A DNA stretch of 21,292 nt from DASYYE01 sp035946955 (GTDB taxonomy: Bacteria; Actinomycetota; Actinomycetes; Streptosporangiales; Streptosporangiaceae). The notes under the pieces were generated by a model. It did no database searches and was not told the origin of the DNA. It saw nothing but the letters and a program-made list of their open reading frames with translations. Every line of letters begins with the position of its first letter. Position 1 is the first letter of the stretch. Shown here one piece after another: positions 1 to 7,635 of the stretch. Where the stretch lies: the NCBI GenBank assembly GCA_035946955.1, contig DASYYE010000280.1:1-21292 (forward strand). Direction: 5' to 3'. Made by a program: the position numbers and the translations under genes.

Positions 1-211
1 GGCCGCGTAGCGCGCGAGCGTAGCCCTCGTGGCTGAGCACCGACAGCGCGTCGCGGGCGGTGATCGGTGACACCCCATACAGCTCGGCGATCTCGTTGCG
101 GGACGGCAGCAGCGCACCAGGCCCGTACGTGCCGTCCTTGATCTTGTCCCGCAGGTCGTTGGCGATCTTGGCGTACAGCGGCAAGCCACCCATAGACGGT
201 TTGCTGTCCAC
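1..211 (-). CDS. GntR-family transcriptional regulator (partial, C-terminus beyond left edge)
   Basis: Read on the minus strand this begins MDSKPSMGGLPLYAKIANDL and continues through a typical GntR winged helix: a helix with LRDKIKDG, then LLPSRNEIAELYGVS and the recognition helix PITARDALSVL. GntR proteins bind operator DNA through this N-terminal domain and sense a ligand or protein through the C-terminal domain, which is missing here because the gene runs off the left edge. I chose the GTG at 211 because an excellent Shine-Dalgarno (GGGGAGGAGG) precedes it by a few bases; the ATG at 193 is an in-frame alternative. It diverges from the transfer operon, with two inverted repeats in the shared intergenic region, so it probably controls that operon and itself, as KorSA/TraR-type GntR repressors do in actinobacterial conjugative elements. 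The family is clear; the regulatory role is inferred. Confidence 0.9.
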   Translation of the reverse strand, partial: MDSKPSMGGLPLYAKIANDLRDKIKDGTYGPGALLPSRNEIAELYGVSPITARDALSVLSHEGYARALRG

Positions 212-257
212 TCTCGCCTCCTCCCCGCAGACCCGAACCCTCAGGTTAGCTGGTCAG

Positions 258-277
258 CTCGGCACAGGCAAGCCGAG
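258..277. promoter_or_regulatory. Inverted repeat, candidate operator 1
   Basis: Arms CTCGGC (258-263) and GCCGAG (272-277) match perfectly around an 8-base spacer. It lies between the divergent GntR gene and the first transfer-operon gene, 5 bases from a second inverted repeat with an equally long spacer. The site is seen directly; binding by the GntR protein is inferred. Confidence 0.4.
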
Positions 278-282
278 ACATT

Positions 283-304
283 CAAGGTTGACATACCAAC
301 CTTG
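283..304 (+). promoter_or_regulatory. Inverted repeat overlapping a TTGACA -35 box; candidate operator 2 and promoter
   Basis: Arms CAAGGTT (283-289) and AACCTTG (298-304) are perfect complements around an 8-base spacer. A consensus -35 hexamer TTGACA occupies 288-293, straddling the left arm and the spacer. A repressor bound here would block RNA polymerase at the rightward promoter. The expected -10 position (about 311-316, CATCGT) is a poor match, so promoter strength is uncertain. Confidence 0.5.
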
Positions 305-402
305 GCCATGCATCGTGGGAAGTGTCCGCTTCGGGCCATAGCGCAAGGGTGCGGCCCACGGGGGAGCGGGCTGGTGACCACGCCAAGACGTAAGGAGTGT
401 CA

Positions 403-777
403 GTGATCGCAAAGCTCATCACCGTCGTCGTGCTCGGGGGCTTCGTGACGGCGGCAGTGGCGATGTACCTCCTGCCGATCCTGATCGGCTGGCTCCGCCA
501 TACCCCCGACATCGGTGCGGTCGCGGTGATCGACATCTTGCTGGGCTGGACTTTCATCGGGTGGGTCGTCGCGCTGGCCCTCGCGTGCCGGTCGGTGACC
601 CCCATCGGCCCGGTAGTGCAGGTCATGCAGCAACTCTCGCCACCCCCACCCCCGGATCAGCCATCAACGGCAGCGTGGGCAGGACCAGCCGGTCCACCGC
701 AGACGCGGACGGGCACCGCGCCGCCACTTGTGCTCCCGCCACATCCACAGCCTGTGGATGCCACGGCGGACATGTGA
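403..777 (+). CDS. Superinfection-immunity-like small membrane protein (Imm_superinfect-type)
   Basis: The protein has about 124 residues. Two hydrophobic segments fill the first 65: one from LITVVVLGGFVTAAVAMYLL and one around IDILLGWTFIGWVVALALA. The second, with LLGWT-IGW, is the hallmark of the T4 Imm / PF14373 superinfection immunity family, which sits in the inner membrane and blocks DNA entry from related phages or elements. The C-terminal half is proline-rich and probably cytoplasmic. GTG at 403 is preferred because TAAGGAG (391-397) lies 5 bases upstream; GTG at 397 would overlap that ribosome site. It is the first gene of the rightward operon, so an entry-exclusion role against a second copy of the conjugative element is plausible but inferred. 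A perfect 19-base palindrome lies near its 3' end. Confidence 0.7.
   Translation: MIAKLITVVVLGGFVTAAVAMYLLPILIGWLRHTPDIGAVAVIDILLGWTFIGWVVALALACRSVTPIGPVVQVMQQLSPPPPPDQPSTAAWAGPAGPPQTRTGTAPPLVLPPHPQPVDATADM
742..760. repeat. Perfect 9-base inverted repeat with one-base centre
   Basis: CATCCACAG (742-750) and CTGTGGATG (752-760) are exact reverse complements around a single C. It falls in the last codons of the immunity-like gene, about 60 bases before the next start. No U-run follows, so it is not a standard terminator. It could be a protein-binding site or a chance result of the local Pro/His codons. Confidence 0.45.
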
Positions 778-819
778 CCCACCAGCCAGTCAGCGCACCA
801 TCTCGAGGGGCCGGGGGAA

Positions 820-1158
820 ATGACCCACACGCTGTATTTACTCGCACTCCGCGACCACGCGGCGTTCTTCACGACCGGGCTGCACCCGCCATCGGCCGCA
901 CTGGCACCGCCACCCAACCCCGCGCCACAGGCACCACCTGGACTCACTCGACCTGTGACTACGATCATCGCGTGGGGCAAGTGGGGAGTCCTGGTGTGCG
1001 GGGTGGCTGGGCTGCTGATCTGCGCGGGGAAGATGGCGATCGGCCACCGCAACCGGGCGAGCTTCGCGGCTGATGGCGCAATCGGCGTCCCGTGGGTGCT
1101 GGGCGGCCTGAGCCTGGCGGCCGTCGCGGCGGCCATAGTCGGGGTCTTCCTCCGGTGA
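820..1158 (+). CDS. Small two-helix membrane protein of the transfer operon (VirB2-like position)
   Basis: The protein has 112 residues. Its first 45 are soluble and proline-rich (a run near ALAPPPNPAPQAPP); two hydrophobic helices follow, around IIAWGKWGVLVCGVAGLLICAG and VPWVLGGLSLAAVAAAIVGVF, separated by a short positively charged loop (HRNR). Small size, two helices and a place at the head of a type IV secretion operon are what is expected of a VirB2/TrbC-like subunit, but I see no diagnostic pilin motif. The ATG at 820 follows a GGGGGAA ribosome site closely. Its stop codon overlaps the GTG of the next gene (GTGA), so the two are probably translationally coupled. Function is inferred from context only. 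Confidence 0.65.
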   Translation: MTHTLYLLALRDHAAFFTTGLHPPSAALAPPPNPAPQAPPGLTRPVTTIIAWGKWGVLVCGVAGLLICAGKMAIGHRNRASFAADGAIGVPWVLGGLSLAAVAAAIVGVFLR

Positions 1159-2045
1159 CCGCGATGCGCCATCTGACACCCCGGCGCCCTCGCCAAGTGC
1201 TCGTCGCACTCAGCCTCACCACGCTCACCGCGGTCACCGTATGGGTCGTGTCTCTTAGCGCAAACAGCACCAGCTCACCGGCCTCAGCCGGAAAGCAGTC
1301 GGCCTCCACTCTCGTACCGGAACACACAGGCACGCCATCGCCGTCTTCGGCTACCGGTCCAGGGCACCAGGTCTTGCCGACCCGGCTGCCGGGCCTGCGG
1401 TGGGTGGACTTCGATGGGGTCGAGCTGCCCACTTCACGCTCTGGCGGGCCCCGGGACATCCGCGATGGCCTCGCATGGGGTTTCAGCGACACCCCGGTGG
1501 GCGCGCTCCTGGCCGCAGTGAACATCGGAGTCCGCGCGAACGCCCAGTGGGGGCCAAACATCTTCGGCCCGACCATCCGCGGCCAGGTCACCGGTCCGGG
1601 CACCGCCGCGCTGATGAGTGCTTGCGAGTCGGGCTATTGGCAGGCACGCAGCCAGGCAGGAGTCCCAGCCGGGCAACCACTGGGGCCCGCCTACGTCAGC
1701 GAGGACGCGTTCCGCTGGGTGGCCTACACCCCCAGCGCCGCCACGGTCGACGTGGTCAGCGCCGGTCCCGGCGGCAATGGAGTCACTGACCGCGCGGTGA
1801 CCCGCATCCAGGTCGTCTGGCAGCGCGGGGACTGGCGCGTGGTCGCGCCGCTCGGCGGTGAATGGTCGAACGACGCCGCTCCCGTCCACTCCCTCACCGG
1901 CTACAACGGTTTCGGCAACCAGCCGGCCCCAGCGAGGACCGGTGGCTGGACCCCTGGCCCGCCTCGTCATGCTGGGCACCGGCTGCACCACTCCTTTCCT
2001 GCTGCTCCTCACCATCGGCGCAGCGTGAGCGCGGGAAGGCGGTGA
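1155..2045 (+). CDS. Membrane-anchored extracytoplasmic conjugation protein (VirB8/TcpC-like position)
   Basis: The N-terminus has a positive patch (MRHLTPRRPRQ) followed by one hydrophobic segment (VLVALSLTTLTAVTVWVVSL, roughly residues 15-36), then a Ser/Thr/Pro-rich linker and a globular domain of about 180 residues ending in a region with IQVVWQRGDWRVVAPLGG. This single-span layout with an NTF2-like-sounding outer domain resembles VirB8/TcpC-type scaffolds of Gram-positive secretion systems; assignment to that family is inference. GTG 1155 overlaps the previous stop (GTGA); ATG 1164 is an alternative. The last 40 or so codons have weaker third-position G/C bias and overlap a small hydrophobic reading frame, so the true C-terminus could be extended relative to relatives. 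Confidence 0.7.
   Translation: MTAMRHLTPRRPRQVLVALSLTTLTAVTVWVVSLSANSTSSPASAGKQSASTLVPEHTGTPSPSSATGPGHQVLPTRLPGLRWVDFDGVELPTSRSGGPRDIRDGLAWGFSDTPVGALLAAVNIGVRANAQWGPNIFGPTIRGQVTGPGTAALMSACESGYWQARSQAGVPAGQPLGPAYVSEDAFRWVAYTPSAATVDVVSAGPGGNGVTDRAVTRIQVVWQRGDWRVVAPLGGEWSNDAAPVHSLTGYNGFGNQPAPARTGGWTPGPPRHAGHRLHHSFPAAPHHRRSVSAGRR
1942..2028 (+). CDS. Probable 28-residue hydrophobic membrane peptide
   Basis: The frame starts GTG at 1942 after a GAGG four bases upstream, reads MAGPLARLVMLGTGCTTPFL and ends with LLLTIGAA before TGA at 2026-2028. It is a single transmembrane span with one Cys. Third codon positions are mostly G or C, more than in the overlapping 3' end of the preceding gene. It lies 23 bases before the VirB6-like gene. 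I do not recognise a family; a small accessory subunit of the secretion channel is possible. It could also be a chance frame. Confidence 0.4.
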   Translation: MAGPLARLVMLGTGCTTPFLLLLTIGAA

Positions 2046-2051
2046 GGCGCC

Positions 2052-3443
2052 ATGCCATGTCAGCCATTGATCGACCCGGCATGCGTCGCCCGTTCCGTCG
2101 TCGGCAGCGCAGTCAGTACCGTGACTGACAGCGCGGTCGGTGGGGTCGCGGACGCTATCCAGTCGGGCGTCGGCTGGGTCGTGTCCCACACGGTCGACTG
2201 GTGGGTCCAGATCCCGTCCCCCGACCTGGCGTCGGATCCGGCCGTAGGTGCACTCCAGCGGTGGCTGTTGCCAGTCACGGTCACGGTGGCTGTCATGGCG
2301 ATGCTGGCCGCTGCCGCGAAGATGGCACTCACCCGTAAGGCGAACCCGCTGGTCGACGTGGCCTCCGGCCTGGTGGTGATCGCGGCGACGTCGGCGCTGG
2401 GAGTGCTGCTCCCGTCCATGCTGGTCAAAGCAGGCGACGCCTGGTCTAGCTGGGTGCTGAACGCTTCGACGAGCGGGCAGTTCGCTACCCGGCTCACCCA
2501 CCTGCTGATGCTGACCGGCGCCCCTAAGGGCGTGGTCCTGGTGCTCGGCGTGGTGGCGATCATCATGAGCTCGATCCAGGCGGTGCTCATGCTCTTCCGC
2601 CAGGTCGCGCTTGTCATCCTCGCGGGGGTGCTGCCGCTGGCTGCTGCGGGAACCCTGGCGCAGGGCACGCGGGCATGGTTTCGCCGGGTCACGGGATGGA
2701 TGCTCGCGCTGGTCTTCTACAAGCCTGCAGCGGCGGCGGTGTATGCGGCCGCGTTCACCATGATCGGGCGGGGCCGTGACCCTCGCACGGTGCTGATGGC
2801 GTTCGCGATGGTGTTGCTGTCGCTGCTGGCCCTGCCCGTACTCATGAGGTTCTTCACTTGGACCACCGGGGCGGTCGAGGCGGGGGCGGCTGGGGGAGGG
2901 TTCCTGGGCACCGTCGTGAGTGGGGCGATCGCGGTGGGTGCCGTCCGTGCTTCGGCGGGCGGCGGGTGGGGCGCCTCTGCCATCGACCAGGCCAGGATGA
3001 TGTCCGCGCAGCTCGGCCCATCGGGTGGTCCCGGACCGGGCACTGGCGCGGGACCGCAAGGACCAGGTGTCCCACCCGGTGGGAGTGGTCCGGGGACCAG
3101 TCCGGCTGGCCCGGCAGGTGCCGGGACCAGCTCGGGTGGCGTCGGGCCGCCAGTCGGTAGCAGCGTGGGCCGCGCTGGAAGTAGTACCGGAGCGGGGAGT
3201 GCTTCCACCGGGGGCCTGACCGGATCAGGTGCCGCATCCGCTGCGGGCATGGGTGCTGCAAGAGCCGCTGGTGGCCCAGTAGGGATGGCTGTAGGTGCGG
3301 CCAGTGAAGCAGCGAGCGGCGCCGCCCATGCGGTCCAGCGGGCGGCGGACGCGACACAACCCGGTACAGCTGCACCTGCGGGACCAGCAACACAGCCTGA
3401 CGGGGCATCTCTGGCTCAGCCACCGGCCCAGCTGGGGGAGTAG
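2052..3443 (+). CDS. VirB6/TrbL-like polytopic conjugation membrane protein
   Basis: The protein has 463 residues. About six hydrophobic segments lie between residues 70 and 270, including LLPVTVTVAVMAMLAAAAKM, VLVLGVVAIIMSSIQAVLML, VALVILAGVLPLAAAG, a span with FYKPAAAAVYAAAF, and VLMAFAMVLLSLLALPVLM. The C-terminal 190 residues are a Gly/Pro/Ser/Ala-rich tail with almost no order. The FYKP-Ala-rich motif and this topology fit the TrbL/VirB6-type channel protein found beside SCO6880 proteins in actinobacterial conjugative elements. It would form the inner-membrane part of the DNA channel. ATG 2052 follows GGTGAGG. The gene stops 3 bases before the next start, and the GGGGGAG ribosome site of that gene overlaps its last codons. 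Confidence 0.8.
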   Translation: MPCQPLIDPACVARSVVGSAVSTVTDSAVGGVADAIQSGVGWVVSHTVDWWVQIPSPDLASDPAVGALQRWLLPVTVTVAVMAMLAAAAKMALTRKANPLVDVASGLVVIAATSALGVLLPSMLVKAGDAWSSWVLNASTSGQFATRLTHLLMLTGAPKGVVLVLGVVAIIMSSIQAVLMLFRQVALVILAGVLPLAAAGTLAQGTRAWFRRVTGWMLALVFYKPAAAAVYAAAFTMIGRGRDPRTVLMAFAMVLLSLLALPVLMRFFTWTTGAVEAGAAGGGFLGTVVSGAIAVGAVRASAGGGWGASAIDQARMMSAQLGPSGGPGPGTGAGPQGPGVPPGGSGPGTSPAGPAGAGTSSGGVGPPVGSSVGRAGSSTGAGSASTGGLTGSGAASAAGMGAARAAGGPVGMAVGAASEAASGAAHAVQRAADATQPGTAAPAGPATQPDGASLAQPPAQLGE

Positions 3444-3446
3444 GCG

Positions 3447-4943
3447 ATGTCCGCGGACCAGCCACAGCTTCCCCGGACCTACGGCGGCTGGCGGCGACGG
3501 CGCGGCATTGGCCTGTGGGGCCTCGGCCCTGCCGGCACGTTCGCCGTCCTGGCCGCAGCGCTCGTGCTGGTCTTGGTGGCGGCAGTCCACTCAGCCACGC
3601 TGGTGTACGTCACTCCGCCCGCTGCGGTTGCTGCTGGGCTCGGCGTGGCCAGGGTCGGCGGCGAGTCACTCGCGGTCCGGGCCTTGCGGCGGCTGCGTTG
3701 GTCCTTGGCTACCGCGCGGGGCTACACCGCCTACCAGTCCACGGCAGCAGCCGGGTACGGACGTGAGCCTGCTCTGCCGGGAGTCCTCGCCCCGCTGGCG
3801 CTGGTCTCTGCCGAGGACGGGTACGGCGGCAAGTACGGACTGGTCTGGGACCGCCGGACCGGACTGCTCACCGCGACCCTGCGGGTGGTCCCCGCCTCGA
3901 CCTGGCTCGCCGAGCGGGCCGACGCCGACACCTGGGTGGCGAACTGGGGCGCATGGCTGGCCAGCCTGGGCCACCACCCCATGCTCAAATGGGTGACAGT
4001 CACGGTGGACACCGCCCCCGAACCTGGGTCCACGCTGGCGGGCTCGGTCGCTCACGTGATCGACCCGTCCGCCCCGTTCGCTGCCCGCCAGATCCTAGGC
4101 CAGCTCGTCGAAGCCGCCCCCGCGACCGCCGCCGACGTGGACACGAGAGTAAGCCTCACCTTCGACCCTCAAGCATCACCGGCCGCCCCCAAAAACCTCG
4201 CCGCCGCAGCCGCGGAGACCGGCGGGGTGATGTATGGGCTGGAGTCCGCGCTCGGCACTTGCGGGGCCTCAGTGCTCGGCCGGCTCGGCCCGGCCGAGAT
4301 CGCAGGTGTGGTTCGGACCGCCTTCAACCCCGCCGCCCGCGCCCAGACACCCCGCACCACTCGTCGGCACAGTGCGGGCACGGGCACTCAGCGGATCGGG
4401 TGGGCTGGTGTGGGGCCGATGACCGCGGAGGAGCTCCCCAGTCACTACCTGCACGGCAGCGCCATGTCCGTGACCTGGGCATGGTGCGAAGCACCCCGGC
4501 AGAACGTGACCGCTGGCGTCCTGGCCTGCCTGCTCGCCCCCGGCCCGTACCCGAAGCGGGTTGCCCTGCAGTACCGGCCGTTCCCGGCTGCCGCCGCGAC
4601 CCGCGTGCTGGAGGGTGAAGTCAACGCCGCCGCGTTCCGGGCGCACTACCGGCACCGTACCGGTCGCGACGAGACCGCCCGTGACGCTCACGACCAGGCC
4701 CGCGCCCGGCAGGCCGCCGCCGAGGAAGCCGCTGGAGCGGGAGTGTGCCTGGTCTCCCTGTATGTCACGGTCACCGTGGCCAGCCCTGGTGACCTGCCGC
4801 GCGCGACCGCGTGGGTGGAGGCCGCCGCCGACTCCTCCAAGGTCAGGCTGCGCCGGATGGACTACAGCCAGGCCGCCGGTTTCGCCGCCGCATTGCCCTG
4901 CGGAATCTGCCCGGCTGAGCTTTCCCGCCGGTTCCCTCACTAG
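3447..4943 (+). CDS. SCO6880-family conjugation protein
   Basis: The protein has 498 residues. The N-terminus reads PRTYGGWRRRRGIGLWGLGP, followed by two hydrophobic segments (about residues 28-70: FAVLAAALVLVLVAAV and LVYVTPPAAVAAGLGVA). The remainder is soluble, with ANWGAWLASLGHHPMLKWVTVTVDTAPEPG, a TRVSLTF strand and a late segment GVCLVSLYVTVTVAS. This arrangement matches the SCO6880 family of actinobacterial integrative elements, which pairs with a separate ATPase; together they replace a PrgI-plus-VirB4 module. I see no Walker motif, so it is the membrane-anchoring, VirB4-N-terminal-like partner of the next gene. ATG 3447 sits 6 bases after GGGGGAG. Confidence 0.85.
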   Translation: MSADQPQLPRTYGGWRRRRGIGLWGLGPAGTFAVLAAALVLVLVAAVHSATLVYVTPPAAVAAGLGVARVGGESLAVRALRRLRWSLATARGYTAYQSTAAAGYGREPALPGVLAPLALVSAEDGYGGKYGLVWDRRTGLLTATLRVVPASTWLAERADADTWVANWGAWLASLGHHPMLKWVTVTVDTAPEPGSTLAGSVAHVIDPSAPFAARQILGQLVEAAPATAADVDTRVSLTFDPQASPAAPKNLAAAAAETGGVMYGLESALGTCGASVLGRLGPAEIAGVVRTAFNPAARAQTPRTTRRHSAGTGTQRIGWAGVGPMTAEELPSHYLHGSAMSVTWAWCEAPRQNVTAGVLACLLAPGPYPKRVALQYRPFPAAAATRVLEGEVNAAAFRAHYRHRTGRDETARDAHDQARARQAAAEEAAGAGVCLVSLYVTVTVASPGDLPRATAWVEAAADSSKVRLRRMDYSQAAGFAAALPCGICPAELSRRFPH

Positions 4944-4963
4944 ACCAAACGAAAGGCGCATGC

Positions 4964-6568
4964 ATGGTCAGCCTGCGAAACCGCCGGCCCCTGACATGGC
5001 TAGCCAATGGCGGCCCACCGTCCGAATTCGGCCAGCCCGAACGGCAGCGACCTTCACGAGGGACGACTCCCAAGCGTGGCACGCGCATGGATGACAACCA
5101 CGCGGAAGTACAGCCGGTCGCACCCGCGTGGGGATGGAAGGCCCCGGACGCTGGGCGGGCCGCCCACGTGAGCGCGGCACCGGAGTACCAGGCCACCACC
5201 ACACAGGCATGTGGCCTGTTCCCGTTTGTCGCCGGTGGCGGCACCCCGACCGCCGGGACACCCGTGGGCAGGCACCAGCTCTGGGGTGAGGTGGTGTGCC
5301 TGGACCCGCTGGCCTGGCTGCGGGCGGGGCTGGTGACCAACCCGGGGATGTTCGTCCTCGGCCAGCCCGGCACCGGCAAGTCCACCCTCGTCAAACGGCT
5401 GGTCACCGGGGCGGTCGCGACCGGCGCCACCGCGCTGGTCCTCGGCGACACCAAACCCGACTACGCGATGCTCACCGAACACCTCGAGGGCCAGGTCATC
5501 CGCGTCGGCCGGGGCCTGGACCGGCTAAACCCGCTGGACGCTGGGCCGCTCGGCCAGGCGCTGCGCCAGATGTCCGGGCAGGAGGCGGGGATGCTGCGGT
5601 GGGAGGTCCGCAGCCGCCGCCTGTCGCTGCTCATGGCCTTGTGCACTCTGGTTCGCGACGCGAGGATCAGCAACGCCGAGGAGGTTGTCCTTGGCCGCGC
5701 CATCGACCTGCTCGACGAACGGCTTGCCGGAACCCGCGACCCCACGGTGCCCGACGTTCTCACGGTCATCGAGCAAGGGCCCGACACTGTCCGCTCGGCG
5801 GCCCGCGCTACCACGGTCGGCAGGTACCACGACCGGGTCGCGGACCTTATGTTCACCCTCGACCTGCTCTGCACGGGCTCACTCGCCGGGGTGTTCGACG
5901 GGCCGACCTCCCACCCCATCGACCTGGACGCACCAATCGTGTCAGTCGACATCTCACATGTGGGAGCCGCCGGGGACAAGCTGCTCACCGCAGCCATGTT
6001 GTGCACCTGGGCTTACGGGTTCGCGGTCGCGGACGCCGCCGCGGTCTTGGCCGAGTTGGGGATCGCCCGGCGGCGGCCCTACCTGGCTGTGATGGACGAG
6101 CTGTGGCGGGCGCTGCGCGGCGCTCCCGGCCTCGTCGAATACGCCGACAGCCTGACCAGGCTCAACCGGGCCAAAGGCATGGCCAGCATCATGGTCACCC
6201 ACTCACTCGCCGACCTCGACGCGCTCGCCACCGAGGAAGACCGCGCCAAGGCACGCGGGTTCGCAGACCGCTGCGCCATCACCGTGCTGGCCGGACTGCC
6301 GCCCCGCGAACTCGCCCGCGTCAGCGAGATCACCCCGCTGACCGGCCCGGAGCAGGAACTCGTCGCGTCCTGGTCCGCACCGGACTCCTGGCAGCCCGGC
6401 GCTCGCCATCCAGGCCGCGGCAAGTACCTCATCAAGACAGGGGAGCGGCTCGGCCTGCCGGTCGAACTGGCCCTCGTCGGCGCCGAATGGTCCATCTATG
6501 ACACAGACCCGAAGTTCGAGTCATTTTCTGAGTGGTCTGCGCGGAACTCCGGGGTGGATGCCCCGTGA
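4964..6568 (+). CDS. VirB4/TraC-like conjugation ATPase
   Basis: The protein has 534 residues. Walker A is GQPGTGKST at residues 133-141 and Walker B is YLAVMDELWR with D378-E379. Between them lie the family features LGDTKPDYAML and LNPLDAGPLG, and after Walker B the motif SIMVTHSLADLDAL. This is the C-terminal ATPase half of VirB4-like proteins, which powers assembly of and substrate passage through the secretion channel. It acts at the inner membrane face with the SCO6880 protein encoded just upstream. ATG 4964 is used with GAAAGG upstream. The stop codon overlaps a GTG at 6565 (GTGA) that starts the next, interrupted gene. Confidence 0.9.
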   Translation: MVSLRNRRPLTWLANGGPPSEFGQPERQRPSRGTTPKRGTRMDDNHAEVQPVAPAWGWKAPDAGRAAHVSAAPEYQATTTQACGLFPFVAGGGTPTAGTPVGRHQLWGEVVCLDPLAWLRAGLVTNPGMFVLGQPGTGKSTLVKRLVTGAVATGATALVLGDTKPDYAMLTEHLEGQVIRVGRGLDRLNPLDAGPLGQALRQMSGQEAGMLRWEVRSRRLSLLMALCTLVRDARISNAEEVVLGRAIDLLDERLAGTRDPTVPDVLTVIEQGPDTVRSAARATTVGRYHDRVADLMFTLDLLCTGSLAGVFDGPTSHPIDLDAPIVSVDISHVGAAGDKLLTAAMLCTWAYGFAVADAAAVLAELGIARRRPYLAVMDELWRALRGAPGLVEYADSLTRLNRAKGMASIMVTHSLADLDALATEEDRAKARGFADRCAITVLAGLPPRELARVSEITPLTGPEQELVASWSAPDSWQPGARHPGRGKYLIKTGERLGLPVELALVGAEWSIYDTDPKFESFSEWSARNSGVDAP

Positions 6569-6620
6569 AGCGGCTATCCGGGCCGTGGGTTCGCCGAACC
6601 GGCCAGGCCACAGCCCGGCT
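6565..6620 (+). pseudogene. 5' piece of a small transfer-operon gene split by block 1
   Basis: GTG at 6565 overlaps the ATPase stop (GTGA) and opens a frame reading MKRLSGPWVRRTGQATARL, a basic N-terminus typical of small operon proteins. Homology to a known family is not recognised. After about 18 codons the sequence runs into the end of the inserted block, only some 10 bases before the inverted stop codon of the cation transporter. The missing 3' part is at 11085-11238. Together the pieces would encode about 69 residues. Confidence 0.5.
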
Positions 6621-6630
6621 GGGAGTCCGT

Positions 6631-7269
6631 TCAGCCGGCTTCTTCCCCGCGCCAGGATTCGATGCCTTCCCAGATGGCCCAGGCGGCGATGCCCAGTCCG
6701 ATGGTCGGGTCGAGCCACCACCAGCCCAGGATCGTGTTGGCGAGCAGCCCGGCCAGGACCGCGGCGGCAAGGTAGGCGCACAGCAGGTTCTGTACGCCTG
6801 CTTCGGTGGTGGCCTCGGAGTCCAGCTGTGTCCCGAGGCGTTTCTTCGCGGTGCCGAGGAACGGCATGATGATCAGGCTGGTGACGGCCAGCCCGATCCC
6901 GAGCCAGCTGGTCGATGGGTGCTCACCGCCGGCCAGCTTGGTGATGGCCTCGTAAGCGATGTAGGGGGCGAGCAGGAAGAAGCTGACCGCGATTGCCTTC
7001 TGGGCGCGGCTCTCAGCGGTTTCGGACAGGGTGCGGGTGCCGGAGAACCGCCATACGATGATCACGCTGCCCGCACCCTCGATGATGGAGTCCACGCCGA
7101 GCCCGAGCAGGGCGACCGACCCGGCCAGGACGGCAGCGGCGATCGCGATGGCACCTTCGGCGGCCATGTAGAACAGGCTCGCCCAAGACAGCCGGCTGGC
7201 CTGGGCCGCGGCGCGCTGCCAGCCGGGGGAACCATATTCCAGCGCGTGACTTGGGGTGGGGGCGCTCAC
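6631..7269 (-). CDS. Cation diffusion facilitator-like transporter
   Basis: The protein has 212 residues and five to six hydrophobic helices: LFYMAAEGAIAIAAAVLAG, LLGLGVDSIIEGAGSVIIVW, IAVSFFLLAPYIAYEAI, WLGIGLAVTSLIIMPFLG, LLCAYLAAAVLAGLLANTIL and GLGIAAWAIWEGI. Likely metal-site residues are D60 and E64 in helix 2 and D187 in helix 5, as in CDF antiporters, which use Asp/His pairs to exchange divalent metals for protons. There is no cytoplasmic C-terminal domain after helix 6. GTG 7269 follows GGGAG at good spacing, 9 bases after the stop of the ArsR gene, so the two form a bicistron. Cadmium, lead or zinc efflux is inferred from the regulator next to it. It is passenger cargo of block 1. 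Confidence 0.85.
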   Translation of the reverse strand: MSAPTPSHALEYGSPGWQRAAAQASRLSWASLFYMAAEGAIAIAAAVLAGSVALLGLGVDSIIEGAGSVIIVWRFSGTRTLSETAESRAQKAIAVSFFLLAPYIAYEAITKLAGGEHPSTSWLGIGLAVTSLIIMPFLGTAKKRLGTQLDSEATTEAGVQNLLCAYLAAAVLAGLLANTILGWWWLDPTIGLGIAAWAIWEGIESWRGEEAG

Positions 7270-7278
7270 CGTGCTCCC

Positions 7279-7626
7279 TCACCGGCTGCCGGTGCCGTAG
7301 TTGCGGCACAGGTCGACGTTGTCCCCGGTCGCGGCGAGCAGGGCCTCGGCGGCGTGCAGCAGTTCGGCCAGCTCGGGGTGTGCCAGCTGGTAATAGTTGG
7401 CCCGGCCTTGCGCCCGGTCGGTGACCAGCCCGCAGTCCTTCAGGCAGGCCAGGTGCCCGGACACGTTGGCCTGGGAAGTACCCAGCTCGGCGACCAGATC
7501 GGTGACCCGCCGCTCGCCGGCCTGCAAGGTGAGCAAGATGGCCAGCCGTGTCGGGTCGGCCAGGCCGCGGAACAGCTTGGCCGCGAGCCCCGTCGCAGCG
7601 GGCGCCATCGCACGATCCATCGCCAT
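7279..7626 (-). CDS. ArsR/SmtB-family metal-sensing repressor, CmtR-like
   Basis: The protein has 115 residues with the ArsR winged helix: GLADPTRLAILLTLQAGERR, VTDLVAELG, then the recognition helix SQANVSGHLACLKDCGLV. Cys61 and Cys65 sit in HLACLKDCGLV, and Cys107 in VDLCRNYG near the C-terminus. That C-x3-C in the recognition helix plus a distal Cys is the Cd(II)/Pb(II) ligand set of mycobacterial CmtR. It should repress its own bicistron with the transporter and release DNA when it binds metal. ATG 7626 or ATG 7620 could start it; neither has a strong ribosome site. A short dyad lies 10 bases upstream. Confidence 0.88.
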   Translation of the reverse strand: MAMDRAMAPAATGLAAKLFRGLADPTRLAILLTLQAGERRVTDLVAELGTSQANVSGHLACLKDCGLVTDRAQGRANYYQLAHPELAELLHAAEALLAATGDNVDLCRNYGTGSR

Positions 7627-7635
7627 AGACCGATG

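Noticed and set aside
1434..3059. A 541-codon minus-strand frame opposite the VirB8-like and VirB6-like genes
   Set aside because: Arg/His/Pro-rich composition without recognisable motifs and opposite well-biased plus-strand genes; an antisense shadow.
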